The notes: generated by a model not told the origin, from the sequence alone. A stretch of DNA of 64,000 nt from Pseudomonas fluorescens (GCF_902498195.1 NZ_CABVIY010000001.1:806001-870000), one strand, 5' to 3'; positions 44,037 through 53,797 are shown, counted from the first letter of the stretch. Numbers and translations are program-made.

Positions 44037-44523
44037 GTTTGCGAATCCAGGTGTCGACAGCCTGGGTCAGGCCGGCGATGGCCTTGTCGTCGAGTTTGCA
44101 CTCGGGTTTGTAGGCGCCTTCGACCAGCACCATCCAGCGGGTCAGACCGGCTGCGGGGCAGCGGTTGTCGAGGAAGGCCAGCCATTTGCGCCCGTTGAGT
44201 GTGTGGCTTTGGCTGTAAGGGTAATGGTTGCGGCACAGGCGCTTGAGCAGGCCGTTGAGTTGCTGCAGCCAGGCGCCCGCGGGCGCACCGTCGTAGGGCT
44301 TGGGCATCAGCGCCAGTTCCGCCAGCGCGGCGAGGCGCACCGGGTCCAGCGGTTGTTCGGCGCGCACCACCGCGTGCTTTTGCGGAAGATAACGCCGCAG
44401 TTTCCACAGGCCGAAGCCCAGGGCGGGCACCAGCAACAGCAGGCCCCACCAACCCGGTGCCGGCGGCCAGAAACCGATCGCCGGCGGAGAGATCAGCGGT
44501 TGCAATTGTTCGAGACCGTTCAT
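44029..44523 (-). CDS. DUF4381 domain membrane protein
   Basis: This 164-residue protein has one transmembrane helix (PGWWGLLLLVPALGFGLWKLRRYLP) near residue 24 and a cytoplasmic helical domain with the family pattern LAALAELALMPKPYDG and LLKRLCRNHYPYSQSHTLNGRKWLAFLD. DUF4381 proteins occur between DUF58 and VWA genes in MoxR operons. It overlaps the DUF58 gene by four bases. Its role in the complex is unknown; it might anchor the DUF58 or ATPase protein to the membrane. Confidence 0.88.
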   Translation of the reverse strand: MNGLEQLQPLISPPAIGFWPPAPGWWGLLLLVPALGFGLWKLRRYLPQKHAVVRAEQPLDPVRLAALAELALMPKPYDGAPAGAWLQQLNGLLKRLCRNHYPYSQSHTLNGRKWLAFLDNRCPAAGLTRWMVLVEGAYKPECKLDDKAIAGLTQAVDTWIRKHV

Positions 44524-45464
44524 CGACCTTTCCCCGGCTTCTGAGGGTTCAGGTACTCGCGCAGTTGCTCGACCATTTCACTCTGGGTGCTCAACGGCAT
44601 CAACAACACCCGCAGTTTTTGCGCCAGCAGTTCCCAGCGGGCGATGCGTGCCTCGGCCTGGGCGCGGTAAGTCTGGCGCAGTTCGAAATTCAGGGTGTCG
44701 AGCTCCAGCTGCGCGCCGCGCTCGGCAAAACGCAGCAAACCGGCAGCGGGGAGGGCGTGATCCAGCGGGTCGGACAGCGGCAACAGCAACAGGTCGCAAT
44801 GGCGCGACAGCAGGCTCAATTGCTGTTCGGCGCTCTCGGTCAAGGCGCGCTCATCGCAAATCACAATCACCAGGCTGCCGGGGCGCGACACTTCCCGGGC
44901 ACGGCGCAGGGCAATGCCGAACGCATCGCGGTCCGGTTCGCTTTCGGTGTGCAACGACTGATTGACCCGCACCAGTCGGTTGAGCAATTGCAGCAGGCTC
45001 TGTTTGCTGCGCCGGGGCTTGATTTCGTAGTGCTCGTTGTCGCCGTACACCAGCCCGCCGACCCGGTCGTTATGGCCCAGGGCCGCCCAGCCGATCAGGC
45101 TCGCGGCCTGGGCGGCGAGCACCGACTTGAACATCAGACCCGAGCCGAAAAACAACCGGCGGCTCTGCTCGACCATGATGAAAATCGGCCGTTCGCGCTC
45201 TTCGTGGAACAGTTTGGTGTGCGGCTCCTGGGTGCGCGCGGTGACGCGCCAGTCGATGGTCCGCACGTCGTCGCCGGCCTGATAGACGCGCACCTGATCG
45301 AAGTCCACGCCACGGCCGCGCAGCTTGGAGTGGTGCAGGCCGATCAGCGGGCTGCGCTGGCTCGGCGTGGAGAACAGTTGCACTTCGCGCACGCGATGAC
45401 GCATCTCGATCAGATCGGCGAGGGTGACGCGAATACCTGGTTGCGGCGGCAGGAGGGCGTTCAT
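44520..45464 (-). CDS. DUF58 domain protein (VWA-like, MoxR operon)
   Basis: This 314-residue cytoplasmic protein has the DUF58 signature RSPLIGLHHSKLRGRGVDFDQVRVYQAGDDVRTIDWRVTARTQEPHTKLFHEERERPIFIMVEQSRRLFFGS. The segment IFIMVEQSRRLFFG is where a VWA strand and MIDAS would lie; EQSRR shows another altered site (D replaced by E). The ATG 45464 is preferred over the longer frame to 45647, which would overlap the MoxR gene; only five bases separate the two genes with this start. It works with MoxR in the membrane-complex assembly. Confidence 0.9.
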   Translation of the reverse strand: MNALLPPQPGIRVTLADLIEMRHRVREVQLFSTPSQRSPLIGLHHSKLRGRGVDFDQVRVYQAGDDVRTIDWRVTARTQEPHTKLFHEERERPIFIMVEQSRRLFFGSGLMFKSVLAAQAASLIGWAALGHNDRVGGLVYGDNEHYEIKPRRSKQSLLQLLNRLVRVNQSLHTESEPDRDAFGIALRRAREVSRPGSLVIVICDERALTESAEQQLSLLSRHCDLLLLPLSDPLDHALPAAGLLRFAERGAQLELDTLNFELRQTYRAQAEARIARWELLAQKLRVLLMPLSTQSEMVEQLREYLNPQKPGKGR

Positions 45465-45469
45465 CGGGG

Positions 45470-46429
45470 TCAAGCGACGGCGACGACGTCGAGGATCCGC
45501 TGGACGACCCGGTCCTGATCGATGCCGGCGGCTTCCGCTTCGAAGGAAAGAATGATGCGATGGCGCAACACATCGAACAGCACCGCCTGAATGTCTTCGG
45601 GGCTGACGAAGTCGCGGCCGGCAAGCCAGGCGTGGGCACGGGCGCAACGGTCCAGCGCGATGGAACCGCGAGGACTAGCGCCCCAAGCGATCCACTCGGC
45701 CATTTCCGGGTCGAACTTGGCCGGTGTGCGCGTGGCCATGACCAGTTGCACCAGGTATTCCTCCACGGCATCGGCCATGTACAGGCCGAGGATTTCCTTG
45801 CGCGCGGCAAAAATCGCCTGCTGGCTGACCCGGCGCTCGGGCTTGGTCTCGCCGTTCAGGGCTTCGCCCCGGGCCTGTTGCAGGATGCGGCGCTCGACGG
45901 CGGCGTCCGGGAAGCCGATTTTCACGTGCATCAGGAAGCGGTCGAGCTGCGCCTCGGGCAGCGGATAGGTGCCTTCCTGCTCGATGGGGTTTTGCGTGGC
46001 CATCACCAGAAACAGCGGCGACAGCTCATACGTGCTGCGCCCGACACTGACCTGGCGCTCGGCCATGGCTTCGAGCAGCGCCGACTGAACCTTGGCCGGG
46101 GCCCGGTTGATTTCGTCCGCCAGCACCAGGTTGTGGAAAATCGGGCCTTGCTGGAACACGAAGCTGCCGGTTTCCGGGCGATAGATTTCCGTGCCGGTGA
46201 TGTCGGCAGGCAACAGGTCGGGGGTGAACTGGATACGGTGGAACTGGGCTTCGATGCCTTCGGCGAGTTCTTTGATGGCCTTGGTCTTGGCCAGGCCAGG
46301 GGCGCCTTCGACCAGCATATGGCCGTCGGCGAGCAGGGCGATGAGCAAGCGCTCGATGAGTTTTTCCTGGCCGAGAATCTGCGTTGAAAGAAAGGTTCGC
46401 AGCGCAAGCAGCGCTTCACGATGTTCCAT
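45470..46429 (-). CDS. MoxR-family AAA+ ATPase
   Basis: This is a 319-residue cytoplasmic ATPase that likely acts as a chaperone inserting cofactors or remodelling the Bat complex. It shows Walker A ([14 protein letters not shown]), Walker B ([27 protein letters not shown]), sensor 1 ([28 protein letters not shown]) and sensor 2 ([21 protein letters not shown]). The start [17 protein letters not shown] at 46429 is supported by AGGAA upstream; 46468 is the longer alternative. It heads the six-gene operon MoxR-DUF58-DUF4381-BatA-BatB/C-BatD. Confidence 0.94.
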   Translation of the reverse strand: MEHREALLALRTFLSTQILGQEKLIERLLIALLADGHMLVEGAPGLAKTKAIKELAEGIEAQFHRIQFTPDLLPADITGTEIYRPETGSFVFQQGPIFHNLVLADEINRAPAKVQSALLEAMAERQVSVGRSTYELSPLFLVMATQNPIEQEGTYPLPEAQLDRFLMHVKIGFPDAAVERRILQQARGEALNGETKPERRVSQQAIFAARKEILGLYMADAVEEYLVQLVMATRTPAKFDPEMAEWIAWGASPRGSIALDRCARAHAWLAGRDFVSPEDIQAVLFDVLRHRIILSFEAEAAGIDQDRVVQRILDVVAVA

Positions 46430-46609
46430 CGATGACTGTTCCTGGAAAGGGTGACCGAAGACGTTCATATAACGCCAGGGCTGGGGGCGTTACTTTAATC
46501 TATCGCGGGGGGCGGCGACTAACGGCATTTTGTGCAAAGTGCGGGAATGATCGGGGAAACGGCTGGAAGTTTGTACGGCCGGGAAAGCTGCGTCGTTCTT
46601 TCTTGCCTC

Positions 46610-46693
46610 TTCGCGAGCAAGCCCGCTCCCACATTGAGGGCATTCTTCCTGAAAGAATGCGGTTGAATGTGGGAGCGGGCTTGCTCGCGAAGG
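46610..46693. repeat. REP pair (GTGGGAGCGGGC type) with stem-loop spacer
   Basis: CTTCGCGAGCAAGCCCGCTC and its complement enclose GCATTCTT/AAGAATGC, so the spacer forms its own hairpin. It separates the MoxR promoter region from the small protein gene at 46711. Confidence 0.87.
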
Positions 46694-46710
46694 CGTCAGG
46701 CCAGACACCC

Positions 46711-47064
46711 TCAAAGCTGGCTGATGTAAGCCCCGGTCCCTTTGAGAATGTTCTGCAACGTCTCTTCCACCTCAGCCAGATCACTCGCATCGGTGCTGTG
46801 GGTGATCTCCAGCACATCATCCCCATTCAACGCATCGGCATCCGCCGCCGCGATTTCGATTTTCAGCAGGGTAGGGCTGAGGGTGACTTTCACGCCATCG
46901 AGCGTCGAAGGCTCGCCGTCAAGGGTGATTTCCAGCTCGTCCTCGTCCGGATAGCGGGTCATCAGGAACATTTCGCCCTGGTCGCTGTGGCAGCAGAGCA
47001 TGGCCATGTTGTCTTCTTCGTCATCGCACGGGTTGACGATCAAGAGGGCGGTGGTCATTTGCAT
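46711..47064 (-). CDS. Conserved small acidic protein, unknown
   Basis: This 117-residue cytoplasmic protein is strongly acidic. It begins MQMTTALLIVNPCDDEEDNMAMLCCHSDQGEMF and continues with beta-rich segments YPDEDELEITLDGEPSTLDG and VKVTLSPTLLKIEIAAADA. The Cys residues at positions 13, 24 and 25 are notable. I recall a conserved hypothetical at the same place between gdhB and the MoxR operon in P. aeruginosa. ATG 47064 has AGGA upstream; ATG 47058 is an alternative. No function is known. Confidence 0.75.
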   Translation of the reverse strand: MQMTTALLIVNPCDDEEDNMAMLCCHSDQGEMFLMTRYPDEDELEITLDGEPSTLDGVKVTLSPTLLKIEIAAADADALNGDDVLEITHSTDASDLAEVEETLQNILKGTGAYISQL

Positions 47065-47232
47065 GGGGGAAGTCCTGGCGCTGGGCGCGGTGTTGGCGGG
47101 TAAAGTGTGATTTTGCCAGTGTTGGCGGGATTTTGTTGGGCTGAGTTGAGCCTAACAGTTCTGTTAGTTGCCAATGGCAGCAAAGTGGTCAACAGTCGTC
47201 GGTGTTTACTGATCTCAGTTGGAGTCTTCTGA

Positions 47233-48342
47233 ATGCCCAGAATACAGAAAACACTTCCAATCCGTTATCGCTACGACGCGCTGGATCGCTTGACCAGTCA
47301 TGGTCAGCTGAGTGATTCCGGATGTCAGCGATTCTACTGCGACAACCTTTTGGCCAGCGAGCTGGCAGGCGACGAACAGTTGTCGGTTTTTCAGTGTTAC
47401 GATCGATTGTTGGCGCAAAAATGGCGTCAGGGTCACGGGGTTGCATGCACGTTATTGGCCAGTGATTTGTCTGGCTCTATCATTCGGTCGCTCCAAGAGA
47501 ACTTGAAACAAACCTGCTCGTATTTGCCCTACGGTCATCGCCCTGAGAACAGTAGTTTAATCAGTTTATTGGGGTTCAACGGTCAACGACTAGAGCGAGT
47601 GACTGGATGCTATCTGTTGGGGAATGGCTATCGTGCGTTCAATCCGGTGCTAATGCGATTCAATAGTCCTGATAATTTGAGTCCGTTTAGAAAGGGTGGG
47701 ATAAATCCGTATGCGTATTGCCAAGGAGACCCGATTAATCGTCGCGACCCTACGGGGCATTTTTTTGCTGCGGTATCTGACTTCTTTTCCAGATTAGGAT
47801 CCGCATTCCAGGGCTATGGATTGAGTAATGGCGGCAAAGCCAAATATGTATCATCATATTACGCTACACCTAGGTTGGTGATTAGGCCAGATGTACCTGT
47901 TAAGCCCGTTTTCAACGTTAGTTCACTTATTGATGGTGTGGTGGCGTTTGATGATGTTTATAAGGGAAAGCCTCGAATCAACATAAGTGCGCATGGTGAG
48001 CCAGGGGTTGTTGATGGATACCCGAATTATCAGTTTGGTGGGAAAGGTTTATATAACGTCGCTAAGGATTCTGGGATTGACTTTAACAAATACAGTAGTG
48101 TGCGATTGGTGATTTGTAGTTCAGCAGATAGCGTGGATTTTTACGGTCGCAGTGTAACCCCCTTGGCTCAGGAGTTTGCTGATATCACGAGGCTGCCTGT
48201 TAAGGGGTATAAGGGACAGGTATTTGAGAATTTTGGTGATCCGCGCGCGGGGAATGTTAGTAATTATCATCATGGAATAAATAAAACAGTCGCTGGCAAT
48301 TATAACCCTGTCATTTTTAGTTCGGTAATACGGATGAGTTGA
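47233..48342 (+). CDS. Orphan RHS-core protein with caspase-like C-terminal domain
   Basis: This is a 369-residue protein. The N-terminal half has degenerate YD-type repeats (YRYDALDRLTSHGQL and LASDLSGSIIRSL). It is followed by the RHS-associated core RAFNPVLMRFNSPDNLSPFR and NPYAYCQGDPINRRDPTGH (about residues 134-176). Residues 177-369 form a variable tip, with RINISAHGEPG (His254-Gly255) and VRLVICSSADS (Cys295-Ser296). This spacing and context resemble caspase-fold (CHAT/C80-like) proteases. The tip is markedly AT-richer than its neighbours, a sign of transfer. There is no export signal. It is probably a polymorphic toxin cargo or remnant cassette; the protease call is inference. TTGGAGTC precedes the ATG. 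Confidence 0.8.
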   Translation: MPRIQKTLPIRYRYDALDRLTSHGQLSDSGCQRFYCDNLLASELAGDEQLSVFQCYDRLLAQKWRQGHGVACTLLASDLSGSIIRSLQENLKQTCSYLPYGHRPENSSLISLLGFNGQRLERVTGCYLLGNGYRAFNPVLMRFNSPDNLSPFRKGGINPYAYCQGDPINRRDPTGHFFAAVSDFFSRLGSAFQGYGLSNGGKAKYVSSYYATPRLVIRPDVPVKPVFNVSSLIDGVVAFDDVYKGKPRINISAHGEPGVVDGYPNYQFGGKGLYNVAKDSGIDFNKYSSVRLVICSSADSVDFYGRSVTPLAQEFADITRLPVKGYKGQVFENFGDPRAGNVSNYHHGINKTVAGNYNPVIFSSVIRMS

Positions 48343-48420
48343 ATGGAGGGTTCTAACTTTCGAAAAGGACTGGTGGTGCTTTTTTGGTTCTTCACAGGTT
48401 TGATGAGTAATCATATTTAA
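48343..48420 (+). CDS. 25-codon hydrophobic ORF abutting the RHS stop codon
   Basis: An ATG follows the RHS stop without a gap and opens a frame reading EGSNFRKGLVVLFWFFTGLM, then SNHI. The hydrophobic core could span a membrane. It sits where an immunity gene would be expected, but is far shorter than typical immunity proteins. It may be a truncated remnant or a chance frame. Confidence 0.25.
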   Translation: MEGSNFRKGLVVLFWFFTGLMSNHI

Positions 48421-48850
48421 TGCCGTTACGATTATTTTCCCTCTCGATAATTTGTCCAACTCAGTGATGCTTTTGGTACTTTCGTTCTGCACGTTGGGCA
48501 AAAAAACGCCATTTTCCCACACGGCTGCTAATGTTATCCGATGCTCCAGCCCCCAACCTGCATACCGATGACCGAATATGTCGCAGCATCGCAAGCACGG
48601 GCCTTGCCGCACTCGTTAAGCTGCGCAACGGATGAGCACCTGTAAAGGCATTGCGCTGCGCGCAGCCCAGTCGTTTTTGCAGATGCCCATTCATGGAAGG
48701 TGAATGTGACCCGAGTGTCTCGTCCAGCTTCACCCACCTGTCCCCCTGTTTCCTCTGCCCGAGAATCAGGAACAGGGTGACGGGTAGCCCCTGACAGGGG
48801 TTTTGCACGCGACGCTTCCATCAATAACAAGCCCAAGCGGAGTACCACAG
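48343..48850. other. Gap between the RHS gene and gdhB
   Basis: The 508-base gap starts AT-rich like the RHS tip and returns to normal composition by about 48540. Apart from the 25-codon ORF, no credible gene is visible. Minus-strand frames at 48121-48612 and 48461-48808 overlap the RHS gene or have unlikely composition. The right part should hold the gdhB promoter; I could not fix a clear -35/-10 pair. Confidence 0.5.
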
Positions 48851-51800
48851 ATGGCGTTCTTCACCGCAGCCAGCAAAGCCGACTTCCAGCACCAACTGCA
48901 AGCGGCACTGGCGCAGCACATCAGTGAACAGGCACTGCCACAAGTGGCGCTGTTCGCTGAACAATTCTTCGGCATCATTTCCCTGGACGAACTGACCCAG
49001 CGTCGGTTGTCCGATCTCGCTGGCTGTACCCTTTCTGCGTGGCGCCTGCTTGAGCGCTTCGACCATGCGCAACCGCAAGTGCGCGTCTACAACCCCGATT
49101 ACGAGCGTCATGGCTGGCAGTCGACCCACACCGCGGTCGAAGTGCTGCACCACGACCTGCCGTTCCTGGTGGACTCGGTGCGTACCGAGCTGAACCGTCG
49201 CGGCTACAGCATTCACACCCTGCAAACCACTGTGCTGAGCGTGCGTCGCGGCAGCAAGGGTGAGCTGCTGGAAATCCTGCCCAAAGGCACCCAGGGCGAC
49301 GACGTGCTGCAAGAGTCGTTGATGTACCTGGAAATCGACCGTTGCGCCAACACCGCTGAATTGAACGTACTGACCAAAGAGCTGGAGCAAGTGCTCGCTG
49401 AAGTGCGCGTCGCGGTGGGTGATTTCGAGCCGATGAAGGCCAAGGTCCAGGAAATCCTGACCAACCTGGACAACAGCCGTTTTGCCGTCGATGCCGACGA
49501 AAAGACCGAAATCAAGAGCTTCCTGGAATGGCTGGTGGGCAACCACTTCACGTTCCTGGGTTACGAAGAGTTCGTGGTCAGCGACGAAGCCGATGGCGGC
49601 CACATCGTCTACGACAAGGACTCCTTCCTCGGCCTGACCAAGCTGCTGCGTGCCGGCCTGACCTACGATGACCTGCGCATCGAAGACTACGCCGTGAACT
49701 ACCTGCGCGAACCGACCCTGCTGTCGTTCGCCAAGGCCGCGCACCCAAGCCGTGTACACCGTCCCGCTTACCCGGACTACGTGTCGATCCGCGAAATCGA
49801 CGCGGACGGCAAGGTCATCAAGGAATGCCGTTTCATGGGCCTGTACACCTCGTCGGTGTACGGCGAGAGCGTGCGGGTCATTCCGTACATTCGCCGCAAG
49901 GTTGCCGAGATCGAACGCCGTTCCGGCTTCCAGGCCAAGGCTCACCTGGGCAAGGAGCTGGCGCAGGTGCTCGAAGTGCTGCCGCGCGACGATCTGTTCC
50001 AGACCCCGGTGGACGAGCTGTTCAGCACCGTGATGTCGATCGTGCAGATCCAGGAGCGCAACAAGATTCGCGTGTTCCTGCGCAAGGACCCGTACGGCCG
50101 CTTCTGCTACTGCCTGGCCTACGTGCCGCGTGACATCTACTCCACCGAAGTGCGCCAGAAGATCCAGCAAGTGCTGATGGATCGCCTGAAAGCCTCGGAT
50201 TGCGAGTTCTGGACGTTCTTCTCCGAGTCCGTGCTGGCGCGCGTGCAACTGATCCTGCGCGTCGACCCGAAAAACCGCCTCGACATCGACCCGCTGCTGC
50301 TGGAAAAAGAAGTGGTGCAGGCCTGCCGCAGCTGGCAGGACGACTACTCCGCCCTGACGGTCGAAACCTTCGGCGAAGCCCAGGGCACCAACGTGCTGGC
50401 CGACTTCCCGAAAGGCTTTCCGGCTGGCTACCGTGAGCGTTTCGCCGCGCATTCGGCCGTGGTCGACATGCAGCACCTGCTGAACCTCAGCGACAAGAAC
50501 CCGCTGGTGATGAGCTTCTATCAGCCGCTGGGCCAGGTGTCCGGCCAGCGCGAGCTGCATTGCAAGCTGTACCACGCCGATACCCCGCTGGCGCTGTCCG
50601 ACGTCCTGCCGATCCTGGAAAACCTCGGCCTGCGCGTGCTGGGTGAGTTCCCGTACCGCCTGCGTCACAACAACGGCCGCGAGTTCTGGATTCACGACTT
50701 CGCGTTCACCGCCGCCGAAGGCCTGGACCTGGACATCCAGCAACTCAACGACACCCTGCAGGACGCGTTCGTCCACATCGTGCGCGGCGATGCCGAGAAC
50801 GATGCGTTCAACCGCCTGGTACTGACGGCTGGCCTGCCTTGGCGCGACGTGGCGTTGCTGCGTGCCTACGCCCGTTACCTGAAGCAGATCCGCCTGGGCT
50901 TCGACCTGGGCTACATCGCCAGCACCCTGAACAACCACACCGACATCGCCCGCGAACTGACCCGGTTGTTCAAGACCCGTTTCTACCTGGCGCGCAAATT
51001 AAGCAGCGACGACCTCGAACAGCGTCTGGAACACGCGATCCTGACCGCTCTGGACGACGTCCAGGTGCTCAACGAAGACCGCATCCTGCGTCGTTACCTG
51101 GACCTGATCAAGGCGACCCTGCGGACCAACTTCTACCAGACCGACGCCAACGGCCATAACAAGTCGTACTTCAGCTTCAAGTTCAACCCGCACTTGATCC
51201 CTGAGCTGCCCAAGCCTGTGCCGAAGTTCGAAATCTTCGTGTACTCGCCGCGCGTCGAAGGCGTGCACCTGCGCTTCGGCAACGTTGCCCGTGGCGGCCT
51301 GCGCTGGTCGGACCGTGAAGAAGACTTCCGTACCGAAGTCCTGGGCCTGGTAAAAGCCCAGCAAGTGAAGAACTCGGTGATCGTGCCGGTGGGCGCGAAG
51401 GGCGGCTTCCTGCCGCGTCGCCTGCCATTGGGCGGCAGCCGGGACGAGATCGCGGCCGAGGGCATCGCCTGCTACCGCATCTTCATTTCGGGGTTGCTGG
51501 ACATCACCGACAACCTGAAGGATGGCGCGCTGGTGCCGCCAACCAACGTCGTGCGTCATGACGACGACGACCCGTACCTGGTGGTCGCGGCGGACAAGGG
51601 CACTGCGACCTTCTCCGACATCGCCAACGGCATCGCCATCGACTACGGCTTCTGGCTGGGTGACGCGTTCGCGTCCGGCGGTTCGGCCGGTTACGACCAC
51701 AAGAAAATGGGCATCACCGCCAAGGGCGCGTGGGTTGGCGTACAGCGTCACTTCCGCGAGCGCGGCATCAATGTCCAGGAAGACAGCATCACTGTGGTGG

Positions 51801-53746
51801 GCGTCGGCGACATGGCCGGTGACGTGTTCGGTAACGGCTTGCTGATGTCCGACAAGCTGCAACTGGTCGCGGCGTTCAACCACCTGCACATTTTCATCGA
51901 CCCGAACCCAAACCCGGCGACCAGCTTCGCCGAGCGTCAGCGCATGTTCGACCTGCCACGTTCGGCGTGGTCGGATTACGACACCAGCATCATGTCCGAA
52001 GGCGGCGGGATCTTCTCCCGTAGCGCGAAAAGCATCGCGATTTCCCCGCAGATGCAAGAGCGTTTCGACATCAAGGCTGACAAGCTGACCCCGACCGAAC
52101 TGCTCAATGCCTTGCTCAAGGCGCCGGTGGATCTGTTGTGGAACGGCGGTATCGGCACTTACGTCAAGGCCAGCAGCGAAAGCCACGCCGATGTCGGCGA
52201 CAAGGCCAACGATGCGCTGCGCGTGAACGGCAACGAATTGCGCTGCAAGGTGGTGGGCGAGGGCGGCAACCTCGGCATGACCCAACTGGGTCGTGTGGAA
52301 TTCGGCCTCAATGGCGGCGGTTCCAACACTGACTTCATCGACAACGCCGGTGGCGTGGACTGCTCCGACCACGAAGTGAACATCAAGATCCTGCTGAACG
52401 AAGTGGTTCAGGCCGGTGACATGACCGCCAAGCAGCGTAACGAGTTGCTGGCGAGCATGACCGACGAAGTCGGCAACCTGGTGCTGGGCAACAACTACAA
52501 GCAGACCCAGGCCCTGTCCCTGGCGGCCCGTCGCGCACTGCCGCGGATCGCTGAATACAAGCGCCTGATGAACGACCTGGAGGGCCGCGGCAAGCTGGAT
52601 CGCGCCATCGAGTTCCTGCCGGCCGAAGACGCGATCAACGAGCGCGTTGCCGCGGGCCATGGCCTGACCCGTCCAGAGCTGTCGGTGCTGATTTCCTACA
52701 GCAAGATCGACCTCAAGGAGCAGTTGCTGGGCTCCCTGGTGCCGGACGACGACTACCTGACCCGCGACATGGAAACCGCTTTCCCGCCGACCCTGGTGAG
52801 CAAGTTCTCCGAAGCCATGCGTCGTCACCGTCTGAAGCGCGAAATCGTCAGCACCCAGATCGCCAACGATCTGGTCAACCACATGGGCATCACCTTCGTT
52901 CAACGACTCAAAGAGTCGACCGGCATGAGCCCGGCGAACGTGGCCGGCGCCTACGTGATCGTGCGTGACATTTTCCACCTCCCGCACTGGTTCCGTCAGA
53001 TTGAAGCCCTGGACTACAAGGTTTCCGCCGACGTGCAACTGGAGCTGATGGACGAGCTGATGCGCCTGGGCCGTCGCGCCACGCGCTGGTTCCTGCGTGC
53101 CCGTCGCAACGAGCAGAATGCTGCCCGTGACGTCGCGCATTTCGGTCCGCACCTGGCGGCGCTGGGCCTCAAGCTCGACGAGTTGCTCAGTGGCGAGATC
53201 CGCGAAACCTGGCAGGCCCGTTATCAGGCATACGTCGCGGCTGGCGTGCCGGAGTTGCTGGCGCGCATGGTTGCAGGCACCACGCACCTGTACACGCTGC
53301 TGCCGATCATCGAGGCCTCCGACGTGACCGGCCAGGACCCAGCGGACGTGGCCAAGGCCTACTTCGCCGTGGGCAGCGCGCTGGACATCACCTGGTACCT
53401 GCAACAGATCAGTGCCTTGCCGGTTGAAAACAACTGGCAGGCCCTGGCCCGTGAAGCGTTCCGCGATGACGTCGACTGGCAGCAACGTGCGATCACCATC
53501 TCCGTCCTGCAACAGGGCGACGGCAGTCAGGACGTGGAAACACGCCTGTTGCAGTGGCTGGCGCAGCACGAGAGCACGATCGAACGCTGGCGCGCCATGC
53601 TGGTGGAAATTCGTGCCGCCAGCGGCACGGATTACGCCATGTATGCCGTGGCCAACCGTGAGTTGCTGGACGTGGCGTTGAGCGGTCAGGCACCGGCAGT
53701 GCCTGCCACTGCTGTCGCCAGCGAAGAGCTGGAGCCTGTGGCCTGA
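48851..53746 (+). CDS. gdhB: NAD-dependent glutamate dehydrogenase, large (180 kDa) type
   Basis: This 1631-residue enzyme deaminates glutamate to 2-oxoglutarate with NAD and is used for growth on arginine and glutamate in pseudomonads. A long N-terminal regulatory part contains ACT-like segments (VEVLHHDLPFLVDSVRTELNRRGYS). It precedes the catalytic core with LRFGNVARGGLRWSDREEDFRTEVLGLVKAQQVKNSVIVPVGAKGGF. The dinucleotide fold VVGVGDMAGDVFGNGLLMS and CKVVGEGGNLGMTQLGRVEF follow, and then a helical C-terminal domain. ATG 48851 (AFFTAASKADFQ) follows GGAG; an earlier ATG at 48803 lacks a ribosome binding site. Length is in the GdhB range. A strong terminator follows. Confidence 0.96.
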   Translation: MAFFTAASKADFQHQLQAALAQHISEQALPQVALFAEQFFGIISLDELTQRRLSDLAGCTLSAWRLLERFDHAQPQVRVYNPDYERHGWQSTHTAVEVLHHDLPFLVDSVRTELNRRGYSIHTLQTTVLSVRRGSKGELLEILPKGTQGDDVLQESLMYLEIDRCANTAELNVLTKELEQVLAEVRVAVGDFEPMKAKVQEILTNLDNSRFAVDADEKTEIKSFLEWLVGNHFTFLGYEEFVVSDEADGGHIVYDKDSFLGLTKLLRAGLTYDDLRIEDYAVNYLREPTLLSFAKAAHPSRVHRPAYPDYVSIREIDADGKVIKECRFMGLYTSSVYGESVRVIPYIRRKVAEIERRSGFQAKAHLGKELAQVLEVLPRDDLFQTPVDELFSTVMSIVQIQERNKIRVFLRKDPYGRFCYCLAYVPRDIYSTEVRQKIQQVLMDRLKASDCEFWTFFSESVLARVQLILRVDPKNRLDIDPLLLEKEVVQACRSWQDDYSALTVETFGEAQGTNVLADFPKGFPAGYRERFAAHSAVVDMQHLLNLSDKNPLVMSFYQPLGQVSGQRELHCKLYHADTPLALSDVLPILENLGLRVLGEFPYRLRHNNGREFWIHDFAFTAAEGLDLDIQQLNDTLQDAFVHIVRGDAENDAFNRLVLTAGLPWRDVALLRAYARYLKQIRLGFDLGYIASTLNNHTDIARELTRLFKTRFYLARKLSSDDLEQRLEHAILTALDDVQVLNEDRILRRYLDLIKATLRTNFYQTDANGHNKSYFSFKFNPHLIPELPKPVPKFEIFVYSPRVEGVHLRFGNVARGGLRWSDREEDFRTEVLGLVKAQQVKNSVIVPVGAKGGFLPRRLPLGGSRDEIAAEGIACYRIFISGLLDITDNLKDGALVPPTNVVRHDDDDPYLVVAADKGTATFSDIANGIAIDYGFWLGDAFASGGSAGYDHKKMGITAKGAWVGVQRHFRERGINVQEDSITVVGVGDMAGDVFGNGLLMSDKLQLVAAFNHLHIFIDPNPNPATSFAERQRMFDLPRSAWSDYDTSIMSEGGGIFSRSAKSIAISPQMQERFDIKADKLTPTELLNALLKAPVDLLWNGGIGTYVKASSESHADVGDKANDALRVNGNELRCKVVGEGGNLGMTQLGRVEFGLNGGGSNTDFIDNAGGVDCSDHEVNIKILLNEVVQAGDMTAKQRNELLASMTDEVGNLVLGNNYKQTQALSLAARRALPRIAEYKRLMNDLEGRGKLDRAIEFLPAEDAINERVAAGHGLTRPELSVLISYSKIDLKEQLLGSLVPDDDYLTRDMETAFPPTLVSKFSEAMRRHRLKREIVSTQIANDLVNHMGITFVQRLKESTGMSPANVAGAYVIVRDIFHLPHWFRQIEALDYKVSADVQLELMDELMRLGRRATRWFLRARRNEQNAARDVAHFGPHLAALGLKLDELLSGEIRETWQARYQAYVAAGVPELLARMVAGTTHLYTLLPIIEASDVTGQDPADVAKAYFAVGSALDITWYLQQISALPVENNWQALAREAFRDDVDWQQRAITISVLQQGDGSQDVETRLLQWLAQHESTIERWRAMLVEIRAASGTDYAMYAVANRELLDVALSGQAPAVPATAVASEELEPVA

Positions 53747-53760
53747 TCAGGCGCTGAATG

Positions 53761-53797
53761 AAAAAGCCCCGCATTGAGAGATGCGGGGCTTTTTTTT
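53761..53797 (+). terminator. Intrinsic terminator after gdhB
   Basis: A 10-bp stem (AGCCCCGCAT / ATGCGGGGCT, 53765-53774 with 53781-53790) is flanked by A and T runs, so it may also act for the opposite strand. Confidence 0.95.

Noticed and set aside
48121-48612. 163-codon minus-strand frame considered as an immunity gene
   Set aside because: Most of it lies antisense to the RHS tip, codon use is poor and the sequence shows no compact domain; I could not support it.
48821-50938. 705-codon minus-strand frame
   Set aside because: Antisense to gdhB, without a ribosome binding site or recognisable fold.
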